64,000 bases of DNA from Streptomyces eurythermus (GTDB lineage Bacteria; Actinomycetota; Actinomycetes; Streptomycetales; Streptomycetaceae): positions 1 through 64,000 of the forward strand of contig NZ_BMSK01000021.1 of assembly GCF_014649115.1 (NCBI RefSeq). Reading direction: 5' to 3'. The notes under the pieces were generated by a model, which did no database searches, had not been told where the DNA came from, and worked only from the letters and a program-made list of their open reading frames with translations. Of the stretch, positions 26,346 to 34,537 are shown in pieces. The position numbers and the translations under genes are program-made. Position 1 is the first letter of the stretch; each line of letters begins with the position of its first letter.

Positions 26346-27221
26346 GTGCCCCGCATCGCCCTCGCCACCTACGACCCCGGCCCCGGACCCAGCAAGGACA
26401 CCGATCTGCCGGTACTGGTACGGGCGCTGAGGGACGCCGGCGCCGACGCGGAGGCCCGGCACTGGGACGACCCGGCGGCCGACTGGGCCGGATACGACCT
26501 CGTGGTCATCCGCTCCACCTGGGACTACAGCTGGCGGGCCGCCGAGTTCGCCGCGTGGGTGGAGCGCACCGCGGCCCTGACCCGGCTGGCCAACCCGGCC
26601 CCCGTCGTGCGCTGGAACACCGACAAACGCTACCTCGGCGAGCTGGCGGCGGCCGGGGTGCCGACCGTCCCCACCCGCTACATAGCCCCCGGTGAAGCGG
26701 CCGACCTGCCTGCGGGCCAGGAGTTCGTCGTCAAGCCGACCTCGGGCGCGGGCGCCCGGTTCGCCGCCCGCTACACCCCCGCCGAGCACGACACCGCGCT
26801 GCGGCAGCTCGCCCGGATGCACGCCGAGGGCTTCACCGCGATGGTGCAGCCGTACATGCCGGGCATCGACGTACGCGGGGAGCGGGCCCTGCAGTTCTTC
26901 GGCGGACGGCTGCTGCACGCCAGCCGCAAGGGCGCCGTGCTGTCCCCCGGCACCCCCTACGACGCCGACAAGGTCGCCCACCCCGGCCTGGAGCGCTGGC
27001 AGCCCACGCCCGCCGAACTCGCGGTGGCTCGGCAGGCCCTGGCCGCCGTCCCCGGCACGCCCGAGCTGCTGTACGCGCGCGTGGACCTGGTCGACGGCGA
27101 CGACGGCGAACCCCGCCTGATGGAACTGGAGCTGGTCGAACCGAACCTGTTCCTGGGGCTGCACCCGGAGTCCCTGCCCCGCGTGGCGGAGACGATCCTC
27201 CGGGCGGCCCGGGAGGGCTGA
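26346..27221 (+). CDS. ATP-grasp domain protein
   Basis: The protein has 291 residues, starting at a GTG with AGGGAGT upstream. The N-terminal pre-ATP-grasp region has WAGYDLVVIRSTWDY, a pattern shared with the DcsG/cycloserine-synthesis-like branch. The ATP-grasp core shows VVKPTSGAGARFAARY, MVQPYMPGIDVRGERALQFFGG and ELLYARVDLVDGDDGEPRLMELELVEPNLFL with metal-binding Glu and Asn. Such enzymes ligate a carboxylate to an amine through acyl phosphate. No biosynthetic partner is adjacent, so the substrate is unknown. Confidence 0.85.
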   Translation: MPRIALATYDPGPGPSKDTDLPVLVRALRDAGADAEARHWDDPAADWAGYDLVVIRSTWDYSWRAAEFAAWVERTAALTRLANPAPVVRWNTDKRYLGELAAAGVPTVPTRYIAPGEAADLPAGQEFVVKPTSGAGARFAARYTPAEHDTALRQLARMHAEGFTAMVQPYMPGIDVRGERALQFFGGRLLHASRKGAVLSPGTPYDADKVAHPGLERWQPTPAELAVARQALAAVPGTPELLYARVDLVDGDDGEPRLMELELVEPNLFLGLHPESLPRVAETILRAAREG

Positions 27222-27323
27222 ACTCCGTCCGGGTGATGGACGGTTGGCCGCCGAGGCTGGACGCGAAAGGGTCCCGTACCGCAGGCTGTGCCCGTCAAGA
27301 TCACTTAGCGATGGGGGAGTTAC

Positions 27324-28154
27324 ATGTCCAAGGTATGGCTGGTGACCGGGGCGAGCAGCGGATTCGGCCGGGCGATCACCGAGGCCGCCGTCGCCGCCGG
27401 TGACCTGGTGGTCGGCGCGGCCCGCCGCCCGGAGGCGCTTCAGGACCTGGTCGCCGCCCACCCGGGCAAGGTGGAGGCGCTGCGCCTCGACGTGACGGAC
27501 GGTGCCGCGATCGAGGCGGTGGTCGCGGACGTCGTGGCCCGGCACGGCCGGATCGACGTGCTGGTCAACAACGCGGGCCGCACGCACGTCGGCGCGGTCG
27601 AGGAGACCACGGAGCAGGAACTGCGGGACCTGTTCGAACTGCACGTCTTCGGGCCGACCGCCCTGGTGCGGGCGGTGCTGCCGCACATGCGCGAGCGGCG
27701 CTCGGGCGCGATCGTGCAGATGAGCAGCATGGGCGGGCAGATGTCCTTCGCGGGCTTCGGGGCGTACTCCGGCACCAAGTTCGCGCTGGAGGGTATCTCC
27801 GAGGCGCTCGCCGACGAGGTGGCGGACTTCGGCATCAAGGTGCTGATCGTGGAGCCCGGCGCGTTCCGGACCTCCCTGTTCGACAACGGACGGGCCGGGG
27901 CCAGCCCCGACAGCGGGGTGTACACCAAGGTCAGCGAGACCCGCGGGTTCATCTCCGGCACCGACGGCACCCAGCCCGGCGACCCGGCGAAGGCGGCGGC
28001 CGTCATCCTGGCCGCGCTGGAGGCCGAGCGGACCCCGCTGCGGCTGCCGCTGGGCGACGACGGCGTGAACGCGGTCCTGGGCCACCTCGACCAGGTCCGC
28101 GCCGAGATCACCGAGTGGGAGAAGCAGACCCGGGCGACCGGCTTCGACGCCTAG
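27324..28154 (+). CDS. Short-chain dehydrogenase/reductase
   Basis: The protein has 276 residues; the ATG is preceded by GGGGGAG. Classical SDR marks: cofactor site TGASSGFG (residues 9-16), LDVTD near 55, NNAGRTHVG near 87, catalytic Ser in QMSSMGGQ and YSGTK (Tyr and Lys of the active site). ARRPE after the second strand suggests NADP(H). It ends at the edge of a 48-bp tandem array. Substrate unknown. Confidence 0.88.
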   Translation: MSKVWLVTGASSGFGRAITEAAVAAGDLVVGAARRPEALQDLVAAHPGKVEALRLDVTDGAAIEAVVADVVARHGRIDVLVNNAGRTHVGAVEETTEQELRDLFELHVFGPTALVRAVLPHMRERRSGAIVQMSSMGGQMSFAGFGAYSGTKFALEGISEALADEVADFGIKVLIVEPGAFRTSLFDNGRAGASPDSGVYTKVSETRGFISGTDGTQPGDPAKAAAVILAALEAERTPLRLPLGDDGVNAVLGHLDQVRAEITEWEKQTRATGFDA

Positions 28155-28204
28155 CCCACCCACGAGGGCCGACCGCCGGGTCGACACAGCCCCCGGCGGC
28201 CGGC

Positions 28205-28745
28205 TCCGGTGCCGCCTGGCCGGGGTCGGTCGTGCGTGACTCCGGCGGTCGGCCCTGCGCCGCCTGGCCGGGGTCGGCTGTGCGTGACTCCGGCGGTCGG
28301 CCCTGCGCCGCCTGGCCGGGGTCGGCTGTGCGTGACTCCGGCGGTCGGCCCTGCGCCGCCTGGCCGAGGGTGGCCGTGCGTGACTCCGGCGGTCGGCCCC
28401 GGCAGCGCTTGGCCGAGGGTGGCCGTCCGTCGATCCGGCGCCCGGAGTGCGTGCCGCCTGGCCGGGGTCGGTCGTGCGTGACTCTGGCGGCCGGCTCCGG
28501 TGCCGCCTGGCCGGGGTTGGCCGTGCGTGACTCCGGCGGCTGGCCCCGGCAGCGCTTGGCCGAGGGTGGCCGTCCGTCGATCCGGCGCCCGGACTCCGTG
28601 CCGCCTGGCCGGGTTGGCCGTGCGTGACTCCGGCGGCTGGCCCTGCATCGCCTGGCCGAGGGTGGCCGTGCGTGAACCCGGGGCTGGCCCTGCATCGCCT
28701 GGCCGGGGGCGGCCCTCCGTCAACCCGGCGACCGGACTCCGTGCC
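28205..28745. repeat. 48-bp tandem array, about eleven units
   Basis: Degenerate 48-bp units with core GCCGCCTGGCCGGGGTCGG and GTGCGTGACTCCGGCGGTCG fill the gap between two convergent genes. Four units near 28217-28400 are nearly identical. A higher-order pattern (units ending GGCAGCGCTTGGCCGAGGG then GTCCGTCGATCCGGCGCCCG) repeats at about 28400 and 28550. The period is 16 codons and frames stay open, but no SD-led start exists. The last unit blends into the 3' end of the next gene (CCGAGGACGGCCGTTCG), suggesting the array grew from that sequence. Confidence 0.85.
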
Positions 28746-28747
28746 GG

Positions 28748-29314
28748 CTAGCCGAGGACGGCCGTTCGCTGGAGCAGCCCCCAGGTGAACTCGGCGACGA
28801 GCTCGTGCCGTACGCCGTCGCGGTCCGGGGCGGTGAGGGCCAGCCCCGACCGGGTGGGGGCCGTGCCCTGGAGCGGCCGGGCGGGGGCGAAGGCGCGGGC
28901 GGCCTCGTCCACCGTGCACGACCACGGCGTCAGGTCCTCCAGGGTGCGAAGGCGCGGGCCCGGCGCGTCCGGCGCCCGCACCAGCCACTCGTGCCACACC
29001 CCGCCGTCCGGCCCGACCAGCACCTCGAACCGCAGGTCCGGCCAGAGCGGCAGGGCCCACCGCCGGGCCTCGCAGTCCAGGTCGCCGATCCGGCGCGGCG
29101 CCACGGACCCGGGGGCGCCGAGGACGGCCCGGTACCGGGCGGCGGCGCCCCGGCCGCGCGGCGAGCGGACCATCGCCTGCCACCGCTTGTTGGCCTCCCG
29201 CATGTCCGCCGCCGACGCGCCGAGCCGCCGCCGCGCCTGATCCACGAGGTCCGGGTTGTGGTCGGCCATGCGGCGCAGCAGCACCAGTTGGAAGTCGAGT
29301 TCCATGAAGTCCAT
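28748..29314 (-). CDS. Hypothetical protein
   Basis: The protein has 188 residues, MDFMELDFQLVLLRRMADH at the start; the second Met (29305) is an alternative start and neither has a good SD. No signal peptide, membrane segment or cysteine motif. The N-terminal 60 residues are helical and basic, then a beta-rich part follows (LDCEARRWALPLWPDLRFEV, GGVWHEWLVRAPDA, VRHELVAEFTWGLLQRTAVL). It stands alone between the repeat array and the iclR promoter. I do not recognise the family. Confidence 0.7.
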   Translation of the reverse strand: MDFMELDFQLVLLRRMADHNPDLVDQARRRLGASAADMREANKRWQAMVRSPRGRGAAARYRAVLGAPGSVAPRRIGDLDCEARRWALPLWPDLRFEVLVGPDGGVWHEWLVRAPDAPGPRLRTLEDLTPWSCTVDEAARAFAPARPLQGTAPTRSGLALTAPDRDGVRHELVAEFTWGLLQRTAVLG

Positions 29315-29338
29315 CGTGCCCGGCCCGGCCCCTGCCCA

Positions 29339-29367
29339 TTGCCCGCGCAACCTTCCCTGACTAGCCT
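29339..29367 (+). promoter_or_regulatory. Promoter of the iclR-lactonase operon
   Basis: TTGCCC (29339-29344), 17 bases and TAGCCT (29362-29367). This is a fair sigma-70-type promoter with transcription starting near 29374, just before an operator-like element. Confidence 0.5.
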
Positions 29368-29388
29368 GTGTTCGTCATGCCGATCGCC

Positions 29389-29405
29389 TGTTGATATCTC
29401 GAACA
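29389..29405. promoter_or_regulatory. Operator-like element before iclR
   Basis: TGTTGATATCTCGAACA shares TAT-C-CGAACA with the elements before the arabinose ABC genes and the arabinanase gene (TTCGGTATCACGAACA). The likely reading is autoregulation by the IclR protein. Confidence 0.4.
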
Positions 29406-29459
29406 TCTCGTCCCGGATATCGCGACGGGCGCCAACACCACCAAGGGAGGGGGCCGGAC

Positions 29460-30233
29460 GTGGGACGCCTCGTGCCTGCCGTGACCCGGGCTCTCGACAT
29501 TCTTGAGCTGTTCCTCGACGGGGACGGGACGCTCTCCGCCCCCGACATCGTGCGCAGGCTCCAACTGCCGCGCACCACCGTGCACGAGCTGGTCACCACG
29601 CTCGCCGCACGGTCGTACATCGTGCCGTTGCCCGGCCAGCCCGGACGGTACCGGCTCGGCGTGCGCCCGTACCAGCTCGGCAGCCGCTACGCCGAGCAGC
29701 TCGACCTCGCCGCCGAGGGCCAGCAGGTGGCCCGCTCGGTCGCCGAGACCTGTGACGAGACGGTGCACGTGGCCATCCTGGAGGGCACCGACGTCATCTA
29801 CATCGCCAAGGTCGACTCCACCCACGCCGTCCGCATGGTCTCCGCCGCCGGCCGCCGGCTGCCCGCCCACTGCACCTCGGTCGGCAAGATGCTGCTGGCC
29901 TCGCTGCCCGGGCCGGAGCTGACCGCGCGGATCCCCGACGATGCCGAGCTGGCCGCGATGACGCCGAACAGCATCACCGAACCGGCCGCGCTGCGGGCGG
30001 CCCTGGCGGAGATCCGGGAGCGTGGGATCGCGGTGGAGAGCCGCGAGTCCAACCCCGACGTCTCCTGCGTCGCCGCGCCGGTCCGCGACCGCACCGGCCA
30101 GGTTGTCGCCGCGCTGTCCATCTCCGTCCCTATGATTCGCTGGAGCGACGAGCGCCGGGCCGAGCTGGAGCAGCTGGCCGCCAAGGGCGCGGCGGAACTG
30201 TCGGAGCGGCTGGGACACAGGAGCGCGGCATGA
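29460..30233 (+). CDS. IclR-family transcriptional regulator
   Basis: The protein has 257 residues from a GTG at 29460, nine bases after GGGAGGG. The N-terminal winged helix (ALDILELFLDGDGTLSAPDI, then LQLPRTTVHELVTTLAARSY) and the C-terminal effector domain (CDETVHVAILEGTDVIYIAK, RLPAHCTSVGKMLLASL, SNPDVSCVAAPVRDRTGQVV) are typical. The stop overlaps the lactonase ATG (ATGA), so regulator and sugar-lactone enzyme are coupled. Given the arabinan genes downstream and shared boxes, it likely senses arabinose or a derivative; that is inference. Confidence 0.88.
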   Translation: MGRLVPAVTRALDILELFLDGDGTLSAPDIVRRLQLPRTTVHELVTTLAARSYIVPLPGQPGRYRLGVRPYQLGSRYAEQLDLAAEGQQVARSVAETCDETVHVAILEGTDVIYIAKVDSTHAVRMVSAAGRRLPAHCTSVGKMLLASLPGPELTARIPDDAELAAMTPNSITEPAALRAALAEIRERGIAVESRESNPDVSCVAAPVRDRTGQVVAALSISVPMIRWSDERRAELEQLAAKGAAELSERLGHRSAA

Positions 30234-31075
30234 CGGCGTACGAGGTGGCGGTGGCGGCGGAGGCGACGCTCGGCGAGGGCCCGACCTGGGACCCGGCGAC
30301 CGGCAGGCTCCTCTGGCTGGACATCCTGGGCATGCGGCTGCACACCTACGACCCGGTGACCGGCCGCCGCACGGTCCGTACGACGCCCCAGCACATCGGC
30401 GCCGCCAAGCCGCGCGCGGGCGGCGGCCTGGTGCTCAACCTGCGGGACGGCGTCGGCCTGCTGGACCCCGACGACACGTTCCGCTGGCTGCACCACGAGC
30501 CGGTCCCGGGCCGCCGCGCGAACGACGCGGCGGTGGCCCCGGACGGCTCCCTGTGGGCGGGCACCATGCGCTACGACGAGGCGGCCGGCGGCGGCACGCT
30601 GTCCCGGATCACCGGCGACGGCACCGCGCGGACGGTGCTGGACGACGTCACGGTCAGCAACGGCACCGGCTGGAGCCCCGACGGCCGCCTCATGTACTAC
30701 GTCGACACCCCGACGCGCCGCGTGGACGTGTTCGACTACGACGCCGAGGGCATCCGCAACCGCCGCCCGCTGGCCGAGGTCGAGGAGGGCGCGGGCTACC
30801 CGGACGGCCTCGCGGTCGACGCCGACGGCTGCGTATGGGTGGCCCTGTGGGACGGCGGAGCGGTCCGCCGCTACACGCCCGACGGCACGCTGGACCGGGT
30901 CATCTCCCTGCCGGCCCCCCGTACGACGGCCTGCGCGTTCGGCGGCCCCACCCTGACCGACCTCTACATCACCACGGCCCGCACGGGCCTGGACGCCCCA
31001 CACCCCCTGTCGGGCTCCCTGCTGGTGATCCCGAACGCGGGCAAGGGCCTGCCCCAGCCGGCTTTCGAGGGCTGA
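30230..31075 (+). CDS. SMP-30/gluconolactonase-family sugar lactonase
   Basis: The protein has 281 residues forming a six-bladed propeller. Metal ligands appear in order: Glu16 in LGEGPTW, Asn in PGRRANDAAVAPDG, Asn in VTVSNGTGWSPDG and Asp in YPDGLAVDADG. Repeated D-A/P-DG turns mark the blades. No signal peptide, so cytoplasmic. These enzymes open aldonolactones; beside an IclR regulator and arabinose uptake genes, L-arabinono- or galactonolactone is a reasonable substrate. No arabinose dehydrogenase is seen in the window. Confidence 0.85.
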   Translation: MTAYEVAVAAEATLGEGPTWDPATGRLLWLDILGMRLHTYDPVTGRRTVRTTPQHIGAAKPRAGGGLVLNLRDGVGLLDPDDTFRWLHHEPVPGRRANDAAVAPDGSLWAGTMRYDEAAGGGTLSRITGDGTARTVLDDVTVSNGTGWSPDGRLMYYVDTPTRRVDVFDYDAEGIRNRRPLAEVEEGAGYPDGLAVDADGCVWVALWDGGAVRRYTPDGTLDRVISLPAPRTTACAFGGPTLTDLYITTARTGLDAPHPLSGSLLVIPNAGKGLPQPAFEG

Positions 31076-31103
31076 GGTTCGCCGGCCGGCGGCACACCTG
31101 CCT

Positions 31104-32309
31104 TCACACCCGCGTCTCCACCCGGCCCCCCGCCACCCGGGCCCGCACCGCCTCGATGTCGGCCGGTCTCCGCAGCGCACGCGACACGGCCCCGATCTCC
31201 CGCAGCAGACCGGCCGTGTCGGCCCCGCCGCCCCCCGGGCCGGGCCGTGCCCGCGAACCCGTCTCGACGGCGTCCAGCACGCACACCGCCGCCGCCAGCG
31301 CCCGGGCCCGCTCGGGCGGATGGCCGAGCCCGAGCGCCGCGTCGTAGGCGCGCCCGCACAGCCCGGTGTCGATGCGCCGGGCCAGCGGCAGCAGCACGTC
31401 CCGGATGAACGTCTCGCGCCGGGTGAGCCGCAGTTCGGGCGTGGCGCGCAGGACTAACGGCAGCCCCGTCCCGCTCACCGAGCGCAACAGCCGGTACAGC
31501 GGCCGTAGTTCGCAGTGCGCGAGCCGGACCCGCCAGCGGTCGCGCAGATACTGTCCGGCGTGCGGCAGGACGAACCCGGCGGCCACGAGGATCGCGGCGA
31601 CGGCGGCCACGGCCGGCGCCAGGTCGGTGCTCAGCCAGTCCGCGTTCCGCCCGGCCCAGCGCGCCCCGACGGCGGTCAGCTTGGCCGCGCTGTACACCAG
31701 GTCCAGCGCGTACCCGGCGCCCAGCAGCCTGAGGCCCCGGCGCAGCCAGGCGTCCAGGCCCGCGACGCGCCCCCAGGCCCGGATGAGCCGGGAGCTGACC
31801 AGGCAGGCCACGGCGTGCGCGAGGAGGTAGAGCAGGATGCCCTCGCGGATGAACGGCGTGGTCGCGTAGTAGGTGTCCAGGTCCCGCAGCCGCTCCACGG
31901 GCGCGTCGGCGAGCGGGAACAGCACCCACAGGGCGACGATCACGCCGGAGTACACCGAGAGCACCCAGCGCCGCGCGCGGCGGGTGCCGGCCGAGCGGCC
32001 GCAGGGGCCGTTGCGCCAGGTGATGAGCAGCAGCAGGCCGTTGGCGCACAGCGCGGTGATCAGCGAGTAGCACCAGGGCGCCGAGATGTTGGGCACGCCG
32101 GTCAGCCGGTTGACCAGGGCGACGGTGGAGGGGGCGCTGAAGACGAACACCGCGCAGGCGAGCAGCAGCAGCGTGCCAACCGCGCGCAGCAGCGGGTCCC
32201 GCCACAGCCGGATGATCGTCGGCAGTTTGATCGCCAGGGCGGTGACGAGCACGGCCGCGGGGGTCCAGAAGGGGGCGGCGAACTCGCAGAGGAAGCCCGG
32301 CGGTCTCAC
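31104..32309 (-). CDS. MAB_1171c-type multi-helix membrane protein
   Basis: The protein has 401 residues from a GTG at 32309 that overlaps the preceding stop (GTGA), with AAGGGGGGA upstream. About seven hydrophobic helices in the first 250 residues (for example LLLLACAVFVFSAP and AILVAAGFVLPHAG) are followed by a cytosolic C-terminal domain with LAHCELRPLYRLLRSV and ETFIRDVLLPLARRIDTGLC. This is the arrangement of the MAB_1171c putative transporters. A TTA leucine codon at 31457-31455 makes translation depend on the bldA tRNA, so expression is probably restricted to late growth. The partner gene upstream is a metallopeptidase, a pairing common in Streptomyces. Confidence 0.75.
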   Translation of the reverse strand: MRPPGFLCEFAAPFWTPAAVLVTALAIKLPTIIRLWRDPLLRAVGTLLLLACAVFVFSAPSTVALVNRLTGVPNISAPWCYSLITALCANGLLLLITWRNGPCGRSAGTRRARRWVLSVYSGVIVALWVLFPLADAPVERLRDLDTYYATTPFIREGILLYLLAHAVACLVSSRLIRAWGRVAGLDAWLRRGLRLLGAGYALDLVYSAAKLTAVGARWAGRNADWLSTDLAPAVAAVAAILVAAGFVLPHAGQYLRDRWRVRLAHCELRPLYRLLRSVSGTGLPLVLRATPELRLTRRETFIRDVLLPLARRIDTGLCGRAYDAALGLGHPPERARALAAAVCVLDAVETGSRARPGPGGGGADTAGLLREIGAVSRALRRPADIEAVRARVAGGRVETRV

Positions 32310-32968
32310 CGCGCGGCTCCCCCCTTCCCGGACCGCCGGTCCGCCGCCGGTGCGGCGCGCCCTTCGGGGCCGCCCGCCCGTTCGCGTCCGCGATAGCCGA
32401 GGGAGCGCTGGAGGGGGTCCGGCGGGGCGGGCCGAATCCCGGACAGGTGGCCGCGGAACAGGGTGGCCAGGCGGTGCCCGAAGTGGTCCGCCTCGGCCTC
32501 GTCGGTCTCCCGGGAGCCGTTGCGGGCGGCCACCGTCAGGGCCGCCTCCCGCCAGCCGGGGGCGTCGGCGAGGGCGCGGGCCGCGGCCGCCCCGGCCAGG
32601 TGGTGGTGGCGGTGGCCGGCGTGCAGATGCCACAGTTCGTGCCCCAGGATGACCAGTTGCTGCACGTCCTCCGCCCGCTCCTCCACGATGATCAGGTCGA
32701 AGTCGGCGAACTCGACCCACAGCCCGGTCACTTCGATCTCGTCCGGGAACCGTTCGAACCGCAGCTCGACCGGGCGTCCGGCGCGCAGCGCGGTCATCTC
32801 CTCGCACAGCGCGTGGCACAACTGCCGTATGTCCCGCGGCGCCTCGGGCCGGGCGCGGACGGCGGCGGCGAGGTCGCCGGCCAGGGTGCGCATCGCCGGA
32901 CCGGTGCGCGGGCGGAGCAGCCGGGAGGCGAGTCCGGTCAGCCGCTGTCGCGCGCCCGCGATGCCCAT
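32306..32968 (-). CDS. ImmA/IrrE-like metallopeptidase (toxin-like component)
   Basis: The protein has 220 residues. The zinc motif HELWH lies in VILGHELWHLHAGHRHHHL near residue 130, and a possible third ligand lies in ETDEAEADHFGHRL. This is the ImmA/IrrE fold usually annotated as toxin-antitoxin toxin component in Streptomyces, where it is encoded with an XRE repressor and a MAB_1171c membrane protein. Here the membrane protein follows with a 4-base overlap, but no XRE gene is adjacent. Such peptidases typically cleave a repressor; the target is not evident. Confidence 0.75.
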   Translation of the reverse strand: MGIAGARQRLTGLASRLLRPRTGPAMRTLAGDLAAAVRARPEAPRDIRQLCHALCEEMTALRAGRPVELRFERFPDEIEVTGLWVEFADFDLIIVEERAEDVQQLVILGHELWHLHAGHRHHHLAGAAAARALADAPGWREAALTVAARNGSRETDEAEADHFGHRLATLFRGHLSGIRPAPPDPLQRSLGYRGRERAGGPEGRAAPAADRRSGKGGAAR

Positions 32969-33098
32969 CGGCCCCCCTTCGTACCGTGTCCGGCCCGGTC
33001 ATGGCTGGTCCGAGGGTACGCGCAGGGATGTGCCCGCGTCATGCGTTCCCCCCGAACATGGTTCAACGCGAAACAACCTATGACCTTTGTCCAACCCA

Positions 33099-33127
33099 TT
33101 GACGCGCACGCGCGGGGAATCTACGGT
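33099..33127 (+). promoter_or_regulatory. Promoter of the arabinose ABC-abfA operon
   Basis: TTGACG (33099-33104), a 17-base spacer and TACGGT (33122-33127). The spacing, the -10 box and the bases that follow match those before the arabinanase gene at 45.9 kb. Confidence 0.75.
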
Positions 33128-33130
33128 CCC

Positions 33131-33165
33131 GTTCGAAGTTACGGGCACCATTCGGCATATCGAAC
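33131..33165. promoter_or_regulatory. Shared operator-like element (copy 1)
   Basis: GTTCGAA (33131-33137), 13 variable bases and TTCGGCATATCGAAC (33151-33165). The right half contains the inverted repeat TTCG-6-CGAA. With the -10 box, the 17 bases CTACGGTCCCGTTCGAA are identical to those at 45.9 kb. Confidence 0.65.
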
Positions 33166-33178
33166 GTAGGGGCAAGGT

Positions 33179-34537
33179 ATGGGACAACCTGGCCTGAACC
33201 GCAGGCACTTCCTCGGCGCCGCGGGCGGCTTGGTGACGGCCGCGAGCCTCGGTTTCGCCGCCCTCGGCAGCGGGGCCGACGCGCTGGCGAGCGGCACCCG
33301 CACCCGGGTGCGCTACTGGAACCTCTTCCAGGGCGGTGACGGTGCCAACCAGGTCGCCATGGTCGACGCGTTCCGCAGGACGCACCCCGGCACCGCGGTC
33401 AAGGACTCCACCCTCACCTGGGGCGGCCCCTACTACACCAAGCTCGCCATGGCCGCCGCCGGCAACCGCGCCCCCGACCTCGCCGTCATGCACCAGGGCC
33501 GCGTCCCCGGCTTCGCCCCCGGCCGCCTCCTCGACCCCTGGGACACCGGTCTGCTGGCCGAGTACGGCGTGCGCGAGGCCGACTTCAACCCGGTGCTGTG
33601 GAAGCGCGGCGTCGTCGACGGCGAGCTGTACGCCCTGCCCCTCGACATCCACGTCCAGCTCTGCTTCTACCGCAAGGACGTGTGCCGCAGGGCCGGACTG
33701 CTGGACTCCGCCGGCCGGCTGCCCGCCGCCACCTCCACCGACGACTGGTTCGCCGTTCTGAAGCAGGCCAGGAAGCAGCTGAGGAAGGGCCAGCAGACCC
33801 TCGGCCTGCACGCCAACGACCAGAACTTCTGCTGGTGGTTCTTCGTCGCCTTCTACCAGCAGCTCCACGGCACCTACTTCGACGCCGACCGGTCGGACCT
33901 GACCTTCGACACCGGCAAGGCCACCGAGGTCCTGGAGTTCTTCCGCAAGCACGTCACCGACGGCTACGTCACCCCGGGCGAGACCGACGCCGAGGCGTTC
34001 CTCGCCGGCTCACCCTTCACCTGGGAGGGCAACTGGTCGGTGCCCTACTTCAACGACGAGAAGGTCGACTACGGCGCCCAGCCGCTCCCCCCGGTCTTCG
34101 GCACCCCGGCCACCCACGCCGAGTCCCACTCCTTCGTCCTGCCCCACCAGGCCGGCCGCGGCGGCGCCGCCGACGAGGGCGCCTACCGGCTCGCCGCCTA
34201 CATGGTCACCCACGCCACCACCTGGGCCCTCGGCGGTCACATCCCCGCCCATCTGCCCACCTTCGAGGACCCCGGCTACCGCGCCCTGACCCCGCAGAAC
34301 GAGTACTCCCGGCCCGCCATGGACCACCAGGCCAACGAACCGCACATCTGGTTCGCCGGCTCCACCGGCATCCTCGCCCAGCGCCTCGGCCCGGTCATCG
34401 CCTCCTCCAACCTCGGCTCCACCGCCCCCGACAAGGCGGCCCGCCGCATGAAGTCCCTGCTGGAGCAGCTGCTCGCGGCGAAGAACCCGATGACCGGGCG
34501 CACCGCCGCCCAGGAGCTGAAGGGAGCCGCCGCATGA
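33179..34537 (+). CDS. ABC sugar-binding protein, Tat-exported
   Basis: The protein has 452 residues. The start MGQPGLNRRHFLGAAGG contains a twin-arginine motif (RRHFL) and a hydrophobic stretch ending ALASG, with no lipobox cysteine. The rest follows the family-1 solute-binding fold (VRYWNLFQGGDGANQVAMVD, PDLAVMHQGRV, GELYALPLDIHVQLCFYRKD, FTWEGNWSVPYF). First gene of an operon with two permeases and arabinofuranosidase, so it probably binds arabinose oligosaccharides. No ATPase gene is encoded here; Streptomyces often shares MsiK for this importer class. Confidence 0.88.
   Translation: MGQPGLNRRHFLGAAGGLVTAASLGFAALGSGADALASGTRTRVRYWNLFQGGDGANQVAMVDAFRRTHPGTAVKDSTLTWGGPYYTKLAMAAAGNRAPDLAVMHQGRVPGFAPGRLLDPWDTGLLAEYGVREADFNPVLWKRGVVDGELYALPLDIHVQLCFYRKDVCRRAGLLDSAGRLPAATSTDDWFAVLKQARKQLRKGQQTLGLHANDQNFCWWFFVAFYQQLHGTYFDADRSDLTFDTGKATEVLEFFRKHVTDGYVTPGETDAEAFLAGSPFTWEGNWSVPYFNDEKVDYGAQPLPPVFGTPATHAESHSFVLPHQAGRGGAADEGAYRLAAYMVTHATTWALGGHIPAHLPTFEDPGYRALTPQNEYSRPAMDHQANEPHIWFAGSTGILAQRLGPVIASSNLGSTAPDKAARRMKSLLEQLLAAKNPMTGRTAAQELKGAAA

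Noticed and set aside
28108..28723. Repeat protein gene over the 48-bp array
   Set aside because: Open frames exist because the period is 16 codons, but no start with SD is present and all frames are low in complexity.
28205..28745. CRISPR array
   Set aside because: Units of 48 bp follow one another without unique spacers, drift gradually and have no cas genes nearby.
31104..33002. A 632-codon version of the membrane protein gene
   Set aside because: The first 231 codons lie antisense-frame within the metallopeptidase gene; the GTG at 32309 with SD and stop overlap is the natural start.
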